DNA of 64,000 nt from Herpetosiphonaceae bacterium (GTDB lineage Bacteria; Chloroflexota; Chloroflexia; Chloroflexales; Herpetosiphonaceae). This document shows positions 24,480-33,738 of this stretch, piece by piece. The notes beneath the pieces were generated by a model. That model made no database searches. It was not told the origin of the DNA and saw nothing but the letters and a program-made list of their open reading frames with translations. Both the position numbers and the translations under genes were made by a program. The stretch covers positions 566,001 through 630,000 of the forward strand of contig BPHZ01000001.1 of the NCBI GenBank assembly GCA_026003835.1, written 5' to 3'. Positions within the stretch are counted from its first letter, which is position 1, and each line of letters starts with the position of its first letter.

Positions 24480-26066
24480 CTATGATGTGATGGGTGCCCG
24501 CTCCTCGACGATGGCCTGCTTCTCTGTGGCGTGGTCGGTCTCTGTCTCCTGCAGAGCGCTATCGACCTCGGCTTGAAGCTCACTCAGCGTTTCTTCGCTG
24601 AGCAGCCCTTCGCGTGCCAGGGAAGCCAGCGCAGCCCGCTGCGCGCGCAGCGCCTCCTTCCGCGCCAGGCTGATGATCTCCTCCTGTAGCTCAGGATGCT
24701 TTGCCAGCAGCTCATCAATGGCGCCAAGCGCCTGGCGTTCGCGCTGATCCAGCTCTTGCTCGACAGTCTCCCAGGCGTGTGGGATCAACGCCCCTTCGCG
24801 GTGCAGGTGGTCGATATGTCGGCGCGCAGCGCGAATCGCCAGCAGCTCGCCCTGCAGGCGCTCGTACTCTGCCGGCGTTCGCTGGTTGCCTGCGAATCCC
24901 AGGCGCCGCAGGAGGAGCGGGATGCTGGTTGCCTGGGCCAGCAGCGTGAACAGGACGACGCCGAACGCCATTGCCAGCAGCTGCCGGCGCTCAGCAAGCG
25001 TGAACGGGAGGCTTAGGACCAGCGCAAGGCTGACTGCGCCGCGCAGGCCGCCCCAGACCAGCACATGGAGGTAGGAGAAGGGTAGGTTTCGCTTGAAGAT
25101 GCGTACGATTGAGCCAAGTGTATAGGTGACGATCGCTCTTGTGACCAGCACCGCTGCCACGGCGATCAGCACCGGCTGTAAATACAGGCCCAGCTCATCG
25201 AGGTTCACATTCATTCCAATGAGCAGGAAGATGAATGAGTTGGAGAGGAAGGCGATGTACTCCCAAAAATTGAAGAGCACGATGCGTGTGGTTGGGGACA
25301 TCCCGCGCGGCCCAAGGTTGCCGTTGATCAGCCCCGCCATCACCACTGCCAGGACGCCGCTGACGTGGAAGCGCTCGGCGATGAGGTAACTGCCGAAGGC
25401 CAGGATGGTCGTCAGCGTGATCTCGATCAGGTAGTCGTCGATGCGGGCGATAAGCTGGGCGATCGCATAGCCGAGGACTGCGCCGATGGCCAGGCCGCCA
25501 AGCGAGACGCGGAAAAAGTCGACGAGTCCTTTGAGTGGATCGAGTGTGCCGGCGAGGGCCAGGACCAGCACGATCTGGAAGGCGACGATAGCTGTACCGT
25601 CGTTGAACAGACTCTCGCCTTCGAGCAGTGTGGTCAGGCGGCGAGGTGCCCCCATCGCTTTGAATGTTGCGACCACTGAAACGGGATCGGTTGCCGAGAT
25701 GAGTGCGCCAAAGAGCAACGCCTGCGGCAGGGCGAGGATCCCTGCCGCATAGAGCAGGCCGCCGGTGAGCGCGGCGCTGAGAACGACTCCGGGAACGGCC
25801 AGCGCCAGAATTGGCCCAAGATCCTCCCGCAGCTCGCGAAACTGGATATGAAACGCTGCCTCGAAGAGGAGTGGCGGCAGGAAGAAGGCCAACACCAGCT
25901 CCGGCGTTAGTTCAAGCTGTAGCTCGTTCTGTACCGTCAGCGCCAATCCTGCCAGTACAAGCGCAACGGTGTAGGGCATCCGAAAGCGCCTCGCGGCGAC
26001 GGCTACCAGCGAGACTACCAGCAGTATTTCGATAACCTCCAGCTCGATTCCAAGCAGATCCGGCAT
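24480..26066 (-). CDS. Na+/H+ antiporter (CPA1, NhaP-like)
   Basis: 528 residues. About 12 membrane segments in the first 410 residues, with the CPA1 motifs FFLPPLLFEAAF, SATDPVSVVATFK and EGESLFNDGTA; the last two hold ion-binding acidic residues. The tail of about 110 residues is soluble and helical (RQALGAIDELLAKHPELQEE), probably a cytoplasmic regulatory domain. It exchanges sodium or potassium for protons. It lies upstream of the cellulose locus on the same strand but is separated from it by the operator region, so probably a separate unit. Confidence 0.88.
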   Translation of the reverse strand: MPDLLGIELEVIEILLVVSLVAVAARRFRMPYTVALVLAGLALTVQNELQLELTPELVLAFFLPPLLFEAAFHIQFRELREDLGPILALAVPGVVLSAALTGGLLYAAGILALPQALLFGALISATDPVSVVATFKAMGAPRRLTTLLEGESLFNDGTAIVAFQIVLVLALAGTLDPLKGLVDFFRVSLGGLAIGAVLGYAIAQLIARIDDYLIEITLTTILAFGSYLIAERFHVSGVLAVVMAGLINGNLGPRGMSPTTRIVLFNFWEYIAFLSNSFIFLLIGMNVNLDELGLYLQPVLIAVAAVLVTRAIVTYTLGSIVRIFKRNLPFSYLHVLVWGGLRGAVSLALVLSLPFTLAERRQLLAMAFGVVLFTLLAQATSIPLLLRRLGFAGNQRTPAEYERLQGELLAIRAARRHIDHLHREGALIPHAWETVEQELDQRERQALGAIDELLAKHPELQEEIISLARKEALRAQRAALASLAREGLLSEETLSELQAEVDSALQETETDHATEKQAIVEERAPITS

Positions 26067-26168
26067 TGTTTGAAGATCCTCCTGAACGATCCATGCAAGG
26101 CTATGATAAGATAGAGGAGCTTTTCAGCTACTGATCGAGCTCGCAGAAGTTGCTATTAAGGAGCCGCT

Positions 26169-26897
26169 ATGCCGTTTCCGCCATACGTCCACAGCGTTGT
26201 GCCTGAGAGCGACGAGGGGCGCTGGCTCGTCCAGGCTCAAGGTGAGAACGAGTGCGGCTGTACGACGCCGGCCAACGCACTCAACCTGCTCTTTCCCGAT
26301 CGGCGTATCAGCAAAGATCAACTGATTCGAGAGGCTGGTATCTTCTTCCAACGCCGGCTAGGTGGCTCGCCAAGCCCGATCACCGGGTGGCTGCTGAAAC
26401 GCCATGGCGCCGGCACGCACTTCGGCAATCTTTCCCGTACCGATAAAGAAAAAGTGCTGCGCGATCTTATCGATCGGCGAGTGCCGGTGATTATCGAGCT
26501 GTGGGAGAACCGTGTCGGCCCTTTGACGATCTATGGTCAGCACTCGGTGCTGCTGCTCGGCTATAGTGAGCCCTTCACAGATGCAGCAGGGGTGCGGCGT
26601 GAGGAGTACTACATCCTCGACGCGGCATACGCACCGGGGGGGCGCTTCGGGCTGGAAACCAACAATGTCGATCGCGACGGCGACGGGGTGCCCGAGCCTT
26701 TTCCCGGCAATCGTACCTTCCAGCGATCGGATTTCCTCGCCGCCTTCTCCACAGGTATTTACTTTCCCGTTTTCCCCTCCCAGCTCGAACATGATGCTTG
26801 GTATCACCAACACCTGCGCACGCTTCCTGCGCTGCCGGTCGTCGGCTGGCTGCGCGACCAGCTGCTGACCGGCAGCTACGATGAGTGGGTTGGTTGA
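26169..26897 (+). CDS. C39-like papain-fold cysteine peptidase
   Basis: 242 residues. A catalytic Cys appears in NECGCTTPANALN, a His in GQHSVLLLGYS and an Asp in YILDAAYAP, the order and spacing of the peptidase C39-like (papain-fold) family. The protein has no signal peptide or membrane segment, so it should be cytoplasmic or exported by another route. AAGGAG lies just upstream of the ATG. It stands alone, divergent from the antiporter and convergent with mutS2; no bacteriocin exporter is adjacent. Target unknown. Confidence 0.65.
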   Translation: MPFPPYVHSVVPESDEGRWLVQAQGENECGCTTPANALNLLFPDRRISKDQLIREAGIFFQRRLGGSPSPITGWLLKRHGAGTHFGNLSRTDKEKVLRDLIDRRVPVIIELWENRVGPLTIYGQHSVLLLGYSEPFTDAAGVRREEYYILDAAYAPGGRFGLETNNVDRDGDGVPEPFPGNRTFQRSDFLAAFSTGIYFPVFPSQLEHDAWYHQHLRTLPALPVVGWLRDQLLTGSYDEWVG

Positions 26898-26915
26898 TGC
26901 GAAGATGCGTTGATA

Positions 26916-29276
26916 TTATCGAGTAACGAGCTTGACAACCGTCACACCCTCGCCACCTGCTGCGCCACCACCACTATAGGTCTCGACAAGCGGGTGGCTC
27001 CGCAGAATATCGCGCACAATCTGGCGAAGGGTACCGGTACCCTTCCCGTGTATCAGCCGTACCTCGTTCAGGTTAGCCAGGTATGCGTCGTTGAGGTAGC
27101 GATCGAGCTGCTCTGCAACTTCGGCGGCACGCCAGCCGCGCATATCCAGCTGCATTGAGATATGCGCCGGCGCCGATGGCAGGGAAACGCTGCGTTCGCG
27201 GCGCGGCTGTTGGTGCTCGGCTGCGGTGCTCTTCTCGCGCCGCAGTTCACGCAGATCGACCCGTAAGCGGAAGCCGCCGACTTGCACATCCGCCTCGCCG
27301 CTCTCCTCGTCAACGTCGAGCACTTCGCCGGACAGCTTGACGCTGCGGACAAAAACCTGATCGCCGGGCCTGATGCCGCGCTGCTCCTGGATCGGCGCGG
27401 CTTTGGGTGCGGCAGGACGTAGTGCCTGGCGCGGTACAGCCTGCTCCGCCGCTGCCAGTCGCTGCTCAGCTGCTTCGAGCCACTGCCGGCTGAGCGAAAC
27501 CGAACGGAACTCATCGCGGAGGCGGCGCAGCTCAGCCCGCACCTCGCGCAGCTCGCTCTCAAGCTCGCTGCGATGCTGCTCGATCTGCTCGGCTTTGGTA
27601 TGCTCAATCTCGTAGAGTTCGCGCTGGAGACGATTACGCAGCTTTTCTGCGTCCTCGCGCAGCTCAGCCGCGCGCCGCGACTCTTCCTCCGCAGCGGCCC
27701 GCGCTCTGTGAATCGCCGCCAGCATATCCTCTACCTGCGCCGCATCGCTCGCCACTGTCGAGCGGGCGCGCTCAATGATTGCCGGGTCGAGGCCGAGCCG
27801 CGCGGCGATCGCCAGCGCATTCGAGCGACCCGGCAGCCCGATTGAGAGCCGGTAGGTCGGCGAGAGGGTTTCCACGTTAAACTCGACCGAGGCGTTCTCG
27901 ACACCAGGTGTGTTATAGGCGAATGCTTTCAGCTCTGCATAGTGGCTGGTCGCCATCACCAGGCAGTCAACCTCCAGCAGCCGCTCGATGATGGCCCTCG
28001 CCAGCGCTGCGCCTTCAACAGGATCGGTGCCCGCGCCCAACTCGTCGAGCAGCACCAGCGAGCGCCGATTGACCCGCTTGAGGATTGAGATGATGTTGGT
28101 CATATGTGATGAGAAGGTCGAAAGGCTCTGCTCGATGCTTTGCTCGTCACCGATATCGGCAAAGATGTGCTCGAACAGCGGGAGCCGTGCGGGTGCTGCT
28201 GCGGGGATATGCAGTCCTGACTGAGCCATCAGGGCCAGAAGGCCGACAGTTTTCAGCGCGACGGTCTTACCGCCAGTGTTTGGGCCGGTGATGATGAGCA
28301 CGCGGAAGCTGCCGCCCAGCTGGACGTCGATCGGCACGACAGCTGACTGGTCGAGCATCGGATGGCGGGCCTGCGGAAGCTCCAACTGCTCGCTGCCGAT
28401 TTCAGGCTCGATGCAGCGCAGCGCAAGGCTGTACTTCGCCTTCGCAAACGCCAGGTCAATTTCCGCCAGGGCGTCGACGCCAGCGATCACCGCGTGGCCA
28501 TCGACGGCAATGCGTTCTGAGAGTGCGCGCAGAATACGCTCAATCTCTTCCTGTTCCGCGAGCTGCAATTCGCGCCAGCGATTGTTGAGATCGACTGTCT
28601 CCAGCGGTTCGATGTAGAGCGTCGCTCCGCTGCCCGATTGATCGTGGACAATACCTCGCAGCGCGCGGCGCTGCTCGGCGCGCACAGGTACAACATAGCG
28701 ACCGTTGCGCACGGTGATGATCGGCTCTTGCAGCGCGTTTGCGTACTGGCTCAACAGAGATTGCAATCGCGTTTGCAGCCGGTCGAATGCCACGCGCACA
28801 TCACGGCGGATGCGAGCCAACGCAGGGCTGGCGCTATCCAGGACCTCACCCTCGGGGCCGATCGTGCGCTCGATCTCTGTCTCAATCGCCTGAAGCTCCG
28901 GTAGCTGTTCGGCCAGCTCCTGGATGGGCTGAAGCCACTCGCCGTGGCGCAGCAGCTCGCGGCGTAGACGGCGCATGGCGCTCAAGGTGGTCTGGATCTC
29001 CAAAAAAGCGCTTGTTTCGAGAGTCCCACCTCGCATCGCCCGCATCACCAGGGGCCTGATATCACGGGCGCCGCCGATGGAGAGTTCCGGCCGTTCCTCG
29101 AGCAAGGTGCGCGCCGCGGTAGTGCGCATTTGATTCAGGGCAACAACAGCAGCATCATCGGCCGGGCGCAGCGTCAGCGCCAGTTCCCTGCTCGCCGAGA
29201 ACGATGTGTGATGCGCCAGGTGCGCCAGAACTTTGGAATACTCTAAAGTTTCCAATAGATGCTCATCAAACGGCAT
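26916..29276 (-). CDS. mutS2: MutS2 family ATPase/endonuclease
   Basis: 786 residues, the full family length. The core and clamp helices (about 1-300) are followed by the ATPase with Walker A ITGPNTGGKTVALK and Walker B LVLLDELGAGTDP. A long coiled coil comes next, then a beta-rich KOW-like segment (GDQVFVRSVKLSGEVLDVD) and a C-terminal Smr nuclease domain (LDMRGWRAAEVAEQ, then IHGKGTGTLR). MutS2 proteins act on recombination intermediates and, in some bacteria, on collided ribosomes; they do not take part in classical mismatch repair. It lies downstream of the CvpA gene, with a terminator hairpin between. Confidence 0.96.
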   Translation of the reverse strand: MPFDEHLLETLEYSKVLAHLAHHTSFSASRELALTLRPADDAAVVALNQMRTTAARTLLEERPELSIGGARDIRPLVMRAMRGGTLETSAFLEIQTTLSAMRRLRRELLRHGEWLQPIQELAEQLPELQAIETEIERTIGPEGEVLDSASPALARIRRDVRVAFDRLQTRLQSLLSQYANALQEPIITVRNGRYVVPVRAEQRRALRGIVHDQSGSGATLYIEPLETVDLNNRWRELQLAEQEEIERILRALSERIAVDGHAVIAGVDALAEIDLAFAKAKYSLALRCIEPEIGSEQLELPQARHPMLDQSAVVPIDVQLGGSFRVLIITGPNTGGKTVALKTVGLLALMAQSGLHIPAAAPARLPLFEHIFADIGDEQSIEQSLSTFSSHMTNIISILKRVNRRSLVLLDELGAGTDPVEGAALARAIIERLLEVDCLVMATSHYAELKAFAYNTPGVENASVEFNVETLSPTYRLSIGLPGRSNALAIAARLGLDPAIIERARSTVASDAAQVEDMLAAIHRARAAAEEESRRAAELREDAEKLRNRLQRELYEIEHTKAEQIEQHRSELESELREVRAELRRLRDEFRSVSLSRQWLEAAEQRLAAAEQAVPRQALRPAAPKAAPIQEQRGIRPGDQVFVRSVKLSGEVLDVDEESGEADVQVGGFRLRVDLRELRREKSTAAEHQQPRRERSVSLPSAPAHISMQLDMRGWRAAEVAEQLDRYLNDAYLANLNEVRLIHGKGTGTLRQIVRDILRSHPLVETYSGGGAAGGEGVTVVKLVTR

Positions 29277-29294
29277 ATCGTTTTACAACTCCAT

Positions 29295-29328
29295 AAAAGG
29301 GTCCTCCCCGCCTATCGAGGAGGACCCT
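29295..29328 (-). terminator. rho-independent terminator
   Basis: AGGGTCCTCC and GGAGGACCCT form a 10-bp stem. On the minus strand it is followed by TTTT. It ends the CvpA unit upstream of mutS2, with its last bases 22 bases from the mutS2 start. Confidence 0.65.
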
Positions 29329-29365
29329 ACTTAGGCCGGAGCGCTATCCTTTGCGACGTTTATGG

Positions 29366-29914
29366 CTAGCGAATCCCAAAAATAAGCCCCGCCTCCTGCG
29401 GCAAGATGGGATCCACAGTCAGGTACAGCGCCGGCATGATATTGTTCTGAATAAATGGGATCATAAACGATCCTCGCGTGCTGCTCTGCAGCCCTCGCAC
29501 AATTGGCAGAGTAATCTCTCCCGCCGTATTCTGGTCGATGAACAGAAAGCGCAAGAGCATCGAGATAACACCCATCACCATAATCCCCAGAAGCACGCCG
29601 AACGCCATACCAAAGATTTTATCGATGTAGGCGAGCTTGCCTGGTATACGCACGTAGCGGAAGGTGTAGAGCCCGGCCGCCAGCAATAAGAGAAACGCGA
29701 AAAACAGGATGAGGAAAAAGCTGACGACCTGTGCGATATAGATCGGCGTATCCTCGAATAGACTGGCGGCAAGAAAGCGATAGTAAAGACTCGACATAAT
29801 AATAGCGAGATAAAACGCGAAGATGGAGATCACCAGCTTAACCATGCCCTTGAAGAAGCCGACGATCATGATCGTGATAAAGAGTAGGAGCAGCAGGATG
29901 TCTATAAAGGTCAC
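29366..29914 (-). CDS. CvpA family membrane protein
   Basis: About 182 residues with four membrane segments. The opening FIDILLLLLFITIMIVGFFKG and the KIFGMAFGVLLGIMVMGV segment are typical of CvpA (colicin V production) proteins, which are linked to envelope integrity. GTG at 29914 is chosen because AAGGAG lies 7 bases upstream; an in-frame TTG at 29920 is too close to it. It is followed by a terminator. Confidence 0.8.
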   Translation of the reverse strand: MTFIDILLLLLFITIMIVGFFKGMVKLVISIFAFYLAIIMSSLYYRFLAASLFEDTPIYIAQVVSFFLILFFAFLLLLAAGLYTFRYVRIPGKLAYIDKIFGMAFGVLLGIMVMGVISMLLRFLFIDQNTAGEITLPIVRGLQSSTRGSFMIPFIQNNIMPALYLTVDPILPQEAGLIFGIR

Positions 29915-29980
29915 GACCAATCTCCTTGAGCATCAAGATAGCTCCGCCGCAGCCCCCATTATACCATGCCGGTTCTCGCC

Positions 29981-30073
29981 CTAGAACCATAGAGATAGTG
30001 GTGGAGAGGTTCGGCGGGGCGCAGCCCTTCCGGTTCCCCTATTCTCTTCAAATCGACCCGGTTGACCACTACA
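29981..30073. repeat. dispersed repeat, copy D (diverged)
   Basis: Starts CTAG and ends GGTTGACCACTAC. The core GGTTCGGCGGGGCGCAGCCC, followed by TTCCGGTTCCCCT, aligns with the cores of copies A and B. It lies in the 294-bp gap between the CvpA start and the DsbA-like gene. The left end is poorly conserved. Confidence 0.45.
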
Positions 30074-30208
30074 ACAGATCGGTTCCATGGCGAGCGCTGC
30101 AAGTATAAATATTTTGTCCCATACAGTCAATCCAATCAGGATGCCCGGTATGCTATACTTCTGAGCGGGATCACAGCTGCTTGCCTATCAGTTGAGGAGG
30201 TGGACGAC

Positions 30209-30976
30209 GTGCGTGGTTACCTGCGGTGGTTTTCTCTTCCGTTTTTACTGGTGTTAGCGCTGATGCTTGCGGCTTGTGGGGGGCAAACGCTGGCTCCAAG
30301 CCCCACAGCCGGCGGGTCGCTCGCTGCTCCGGCAACACCATCTGAAACCGCGATGCCCACAAAGCCGAAGCTTTCATCAGTGGAGCCCACAGTCGAGACA
30401 CTGGCGAGCCCTACCACTTCTGCCGATACCGGTGTTTTACACAACCAGACGGCTGAGGGGCGCTTTATGCTGGGCAGCGCCGATGCCCCGGTGACAATCG
30501 TTGATTACTCGGACTTCCTCTGAGGAACCTGCCGTTTCCACGTGTTGGAAACAGAACCCAAGATCGTCGAAACCTACGTTAAAACCGGCAAAGCCAGGCT
30601 GGTCTATCATCATATTGTCGATTTCGGCGAACGCTCGTTGCGGGCAGCGCAGGCGGCAGAGTGTGCCGGCGAGCAGGGGGTGTTCTGGGAGATGCATCAC
30701 CTGCTGTATGAGCGCCAGGCAGAGCTGTGGAGCAGCGATGATCTACCGGCGACTGCTCAGGAGTTTGCCGCCGAGCTCAACCTCGATCAGAAGATGTTCC
30801 ACTCCTGTATGGAATCGGGGCGTTATATCGAAAAGATCAAGGCGGATGACGAGGCGGCGAAAGCGGCTGGGATTTTCCAGCGCCCCAGCTTCGATATCAA
30901 CGGCCGCCGGCTGATTGGCGCGCAGTCGTTCGCGCAGTTCCAACGAGCAATCGAGGCGGCGCTGACAGGCGAGTAG
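30209..30976 (+). CDS. DsbA-like thioredoxin-fold lipoprotein, probable selenoprotein (Sec105)
   Basis: 255 residues if TGA at 30521-30523 is read as selenocysteine. GTG start with GAGGAGG 8 bases upstream; lipoprotein signal with lipobox LAAC (Cys23); low-complexity linker; then the thioredoxin fold VTIVDYSDFL-U-GTC. The family has CxxC after the DYSDF strand, and here TGA stands exactly at the first Cys, giving U105-G-T-C108. The same frame continues without error through the helical insert (EQGVFWEMHHLLYE) to the cis-Pro loop (RPSFDING) and the usual C-terminal helix. A 7-bp hairpin with a GU-containing loop begins 10 bases after TGA, as in bacterial SECIS elements. It would act outside the membrane in thiol-disulfide exchange. 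The alternative is a nonsense mutation of a TGC or TGT codon. Confidence 0.8.
30521..30552 (+). promoter_or_regulatory. UGA codon with bacterial SECIS-like hairpin
   Basis: TGA (30521-30523), 10-base spacer, then GTTTCCA (30534-30540), loop CGTGT (30541-30545) and TGGAAAC (30546-30552): 7 perfect pairs and a loop holding GU. Size, spacing and the loop GU match the SelB-binding hairpin right after the UGA in bacterial selenoprotein genes. Confidence 0.7.
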
Positions 30977-30987
30977 GGATACTGGAG

Positions 30988-31019
30988 GGAGAGGAGAACG
31001 ATTGATACTTCTCCTCTCC
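30988..31019. terminator. hairpin between converging genes
   Basis: GGAGAGGAGAA and TTCTCCTCTCC pair over 11 bp with a 10-base loop, between the DsbA-like gene and the converging farnesyltransferase gene. No clear T-run; probably a shared terminator. Confidence 0.5.
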
Positions 31020-31044
31020 TCCGCTCTCCTCCGTGAATAGATCT

Positions 31045-31953
31045 TTAGCGTAAGATTGCCCGGTCAACGACCATGGCGACAAAGAGAAGCGCCAGGTAGA
31101 GCAGCGAGTACTTATACAGCCGCCAGGTTGTAGGGATGCTTGGGCTGCGCAGCAGACGCAGCGCATAGTAGAGAAACAGGCCGCCGAGGGCCAGCGCTGC
31201 CGCGGTGTAGATCGCTCCCATAAAGCCAGTAATCGAGAGCAGCAGCGTCAAGATAAGCATCAACACAGAGTAGAGGACGATCTGGACCCGCGTGAGATGC
31301 TCGCCGTAGACGACAGGGAGCATTGGAACGCCGGCGCGCGCGTAGTCCTGGCGCCGGACGAGCGCCAACGCCCAGAAATGCGGCGGTGTCCAGTAGAAGA
31401 TGATGGCAAAGAGCAGGAACGCCGCAGGCGAGAGTGTGCCCGTTGCTGCGGCCCAGCCAACGAGCGGCGGGATTGCTCCTGCGCCGCCGCCGATCACAAT
31501 ATTTTGCGTTGAGGTGCGCTTGAGCCAGTTGGTATACAGCCCAACGTAGTACACAATGCCGAGCATCGCCAGCGCGGCTGCCAGGAGATTGGCGCCCAGC
31601 CATAAGATCACAAATGAAAGGCCGCTGAGCACAAGGCCAAAGATCAGTGCCTGGCCCGGTTCGATGCGATGAGCCGGCAGTGGTCTGCGGCTGGTGCGGC
31701 TCATCACGCCGTCGATATCGCGGTCGAAGTAGCAGTTGAGTGCACCGGCCCCACCTGCGGCTAGATAGCCGCCAATCAGGGTCAGCACGATTGTCGAGAG
31801 CGGCGGAATATGATCGCCGGCGATTAACATGGCGCCAAGCGTGGTCAACAGCAGTAACGAGATGACCCTGGGCTTGGTAAGGGTCACGTAATCGCGCCAT
31901 GTCGCACGCGCCTGGGCTGCGGTGTTGAGGGCCTGCGGCGCCTCGATACCCAT
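31045..31953 (-). CDS. ctaB: protoheme IX farnesyltransferase
   Basis: 302 residues, about nine membrane segments, UbiA-type prenyltransferase. The prenyl-diphosphate/Mg site NCYFDRDIDGVMSRTSRRPLP and the second Asp-rich region around RRQDYARAGVPMLPVVYG are present. It converts protoheme to heme O for cytochrome oxidase. The ATG at 31953 has GGAGG 7 bases upstream; a longer open frame to 32043 lacks support. No cox genes lie in the window, so it stands apart from the oxidase operon here. Confidence 0.94.
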   Translation of the reverse strand: MGIEAPQALNTAAQARATWRDYVTLTKPRVISLLLLTTLGAMLIAGDHIPPLSTIVLTLIGGYLAAGGAGALNCYFDRDIDGVMSRTSRRPLPAHRIEPGQALIFGLVLSGLSFVILWLGANLLAAALAMLGIVYYVGLYTNWLKRTSTQNIVIGGGAGAIPPLVGWAAATGTLSPAAFLLFAIIFYWTPPHFWALALVRRQDYARAGVPMLPVVYGEHLTRVQIVLYSVLMLILTLLLSITGFMGAIYTAAALALGGLFLYYALRLLRSPSIPTTWRLYKYSLLYLALLFVAMVVDRAILR

Positions 31954-32138
31954 CTCCGAACCTCCCTGCGGGCCATATATAAGCCCCCATCCTGGCGAAT
32001 GCCGCCGGCGAAGCATCGATCGACCAGAGTGGGGACAAGCCATAACGTTGTCCCGGTCATTGTATCACGGGGCAATAGATTGTGCAACTATGAACAATGT
32101 TGTTTTACCCCGCTCGCATCCTGGAAAACGGTGTGATC

Positions 32139-33644
32139 TCAGCGGGGCATGGCTTTCCCTCGACTGCCCGGCTGGCTGGGAGGCCACTCCCGATTGATCC
32201 ATTCGAGCGGATCGGCGCTGTGAGGGCCGATCCGCAGCTCCCAGTGGAGATGTGGGCCTGTCACCATCCCCCGCGCTCCCATCAGACCGATAACCTGGCC
32301 CTGTTCAACGAACTGCCCCTCGCTGACCAGCACCTCTTCCATATGCCAGTAGCCGGTGTGGATCCCCCAGCCATGGTCGAGGATCACTGCCCCGCCGCGA
32401 GCGATAAAGCCAGTGCCCGCGAGGACTACATTTCCGGCTGCCGGGGCGATGATTGGCGTGCCGACGGCGTTGGCAATGTCTATACCCTCGTGGAATGAGC
32501 TGACGGGGCCGCCATTGTAGGAGCGCCGGCCGCCATAGCTGGAGACGAGCACGCCCTCCGTGGGCATGATGAAGCGGCCGTTCCAAAGACGCTGCGGTGT
32601 TACCACAGGCCAGATGGCTCTCACACGCGCGTTTTCAGCCTCCAGCGCCTCTCTATTGTTGGCAATTGAGTCGCGCACATCCGGCGGCAGGTTGATATAC
32701 TCTACTGGGTAGCCGGCGTCGATAACCTGTATAGTTGCCCGTCCTGTCGCCGTCCTGCCATCCGCCAGCGCCGCCTCAACCCTGACCTGCAGCGGTCCTG
32801 GTTGCTGGAGGCCGTGGACAGCGCCGATAGCAAGCCAGCTTCCATCCCGACGTGTAAACGCCAGAGCTGTTGAGCCGAGCATGCCGCTGACGCCGGTAGC
32901 CTCGCTGCTCTTGACCTCGACTGTAAGCGTGTGGCCCTGCAAAATCGACGTCTGGGGGAGGATCGCGATCGCTGGCTGGGGCAGCGGCGGCGGCTCGCCG
33001 CTTAGTTCAGCGCCGAGGCGCCCCAGCAGCACGGTGTAGGGCTGCGGGTTTTTCGGGTGATACTCGAAGCGGGCACGCTCGAACCACTGTGTAATAACCC
33101 GATCTCCCGATGAGTTGGTTTCCATACGCGTGCCGGTCAACGGCAGCCCAAACAGCGCCAGCGACTCGCGGTAGGACACGCCTTCATCGCCGAGATCCAA
33201 CCCGTGGCTGAGCCAGTAGTCAAGGAAGGGACCACAGACCTGCCGGCCTGTCTCTGGGAAGCTTCTGCATTGTCCCGTCAGCAGTTGCTCGTCGATCTCA
33301 CTGCTCCAGTTACGCTGCTGCCGTGCTAGAAGATCTGCGCCTACTCGCCCTAACTCGACATTGTAGGGCGCTCGCTTCTCGGGATGCAGTTCGACACGAG
33401 CCCGCTCGAAGCGCTGGAGGGCATAGGTTCCATCGCCTGTTCGTTCGCGCTGCTCAGGTCCCAGAGGCAGCCCAAAGACAGCCAGCCCGCCGCTGCGCTG
33501 CCAGAATTCAAGCACGTGCCCGCCTACTCGCCAGCCGGTTTCCACAAAGAGTTGCTCGCCAGCGGCGTTGCTGCGGCTCTGTGGCCACAGCCCCAACACC
33601 AACAATGCCAGCATGGGCAGCATCACCCATTTCTTGTTTGACAT
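32139..33644 (-). CDS. secreted M23 family metallopeptidase
   Basis: 501 residues. Signal peptide (MSNKKWVMLPMLALLVLGLW). Two N-terminal repeats of a Chloroflexi-type module (VLEFWQRSGGLAVFGLPL and LDYWLSHGLDLGDEG...ALFGLPL, each followed by QRFERARVE/QWFERARFE and a YHPEK-like segment). An Ig-like region follows, then a C-terminal lysostaphin/M23 domain with zinc ligands in FHEGIDIA and PHLHWEL. It should cut peptidoglycan cross-bridges or stem peptides, or act as a cell-separation factor. ATG at 33644 has AGGAG 8 bases upstream; the GTG at 33653 is too close to it. Confidence 0.88.
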   Translation of the reverse strand: MSNKKWVMLPMLALLVLGLWPQSRSNAAGEQLFVETGWRVGGHVLEFWQRSGGLAVFGLPLGPEQRERTGDGTYALQRFERARVELHPEKRAPYNVELGRVGADLLARQQRNWSSEIDEQLLTGQCRSFPETGRQVCGPFLDYWLSHGLDLGDEGVSYRESLALFGLPLTGTRMETNSSGDRVITQWFERARFEYHPKNPQPYTVLLGRLGAELSGEPPPLPQPAIAILPQTSILQGHTLTVEVKSSEATGVSGMLGSTALAFTRRDGSWLAIGAVHGLQQPGPLQVRVEAALADGRTATGRATIQVIDAGYPVEYINLPPDVRDSIANNREALEAENARVRAIWPVVTPQRLWNGRFIMPTEGVLVSSYGGRRSYNGGPVSSFHEGIDIANAVGTPIIAPAAGNVVLAGTGFIARGGAVILDHGWGIHTGYWHMEEVLVSEGQFVEQGQVIGLMGARGMVTGPHLHWELRIGPHSADPLEWINREWPPSQPGSRGKAMPR

Positions 33645-33738
33645 AACGGGCACTCCTGGATCTGTATGGGTTATCCCTGATCGATGGCTATACGATGGAA
33701 CCGTTCCTGCCGCGCGGCTCTACCATGCCTTGTTCTCC

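Noticed and set aside
30062..30523. A separate 153-residue protein ending at the TGA
   Set aside because: Its last residues are the strand before the thioredoxin active site and the same frame continues past TGA, so it is the first part of one gene.
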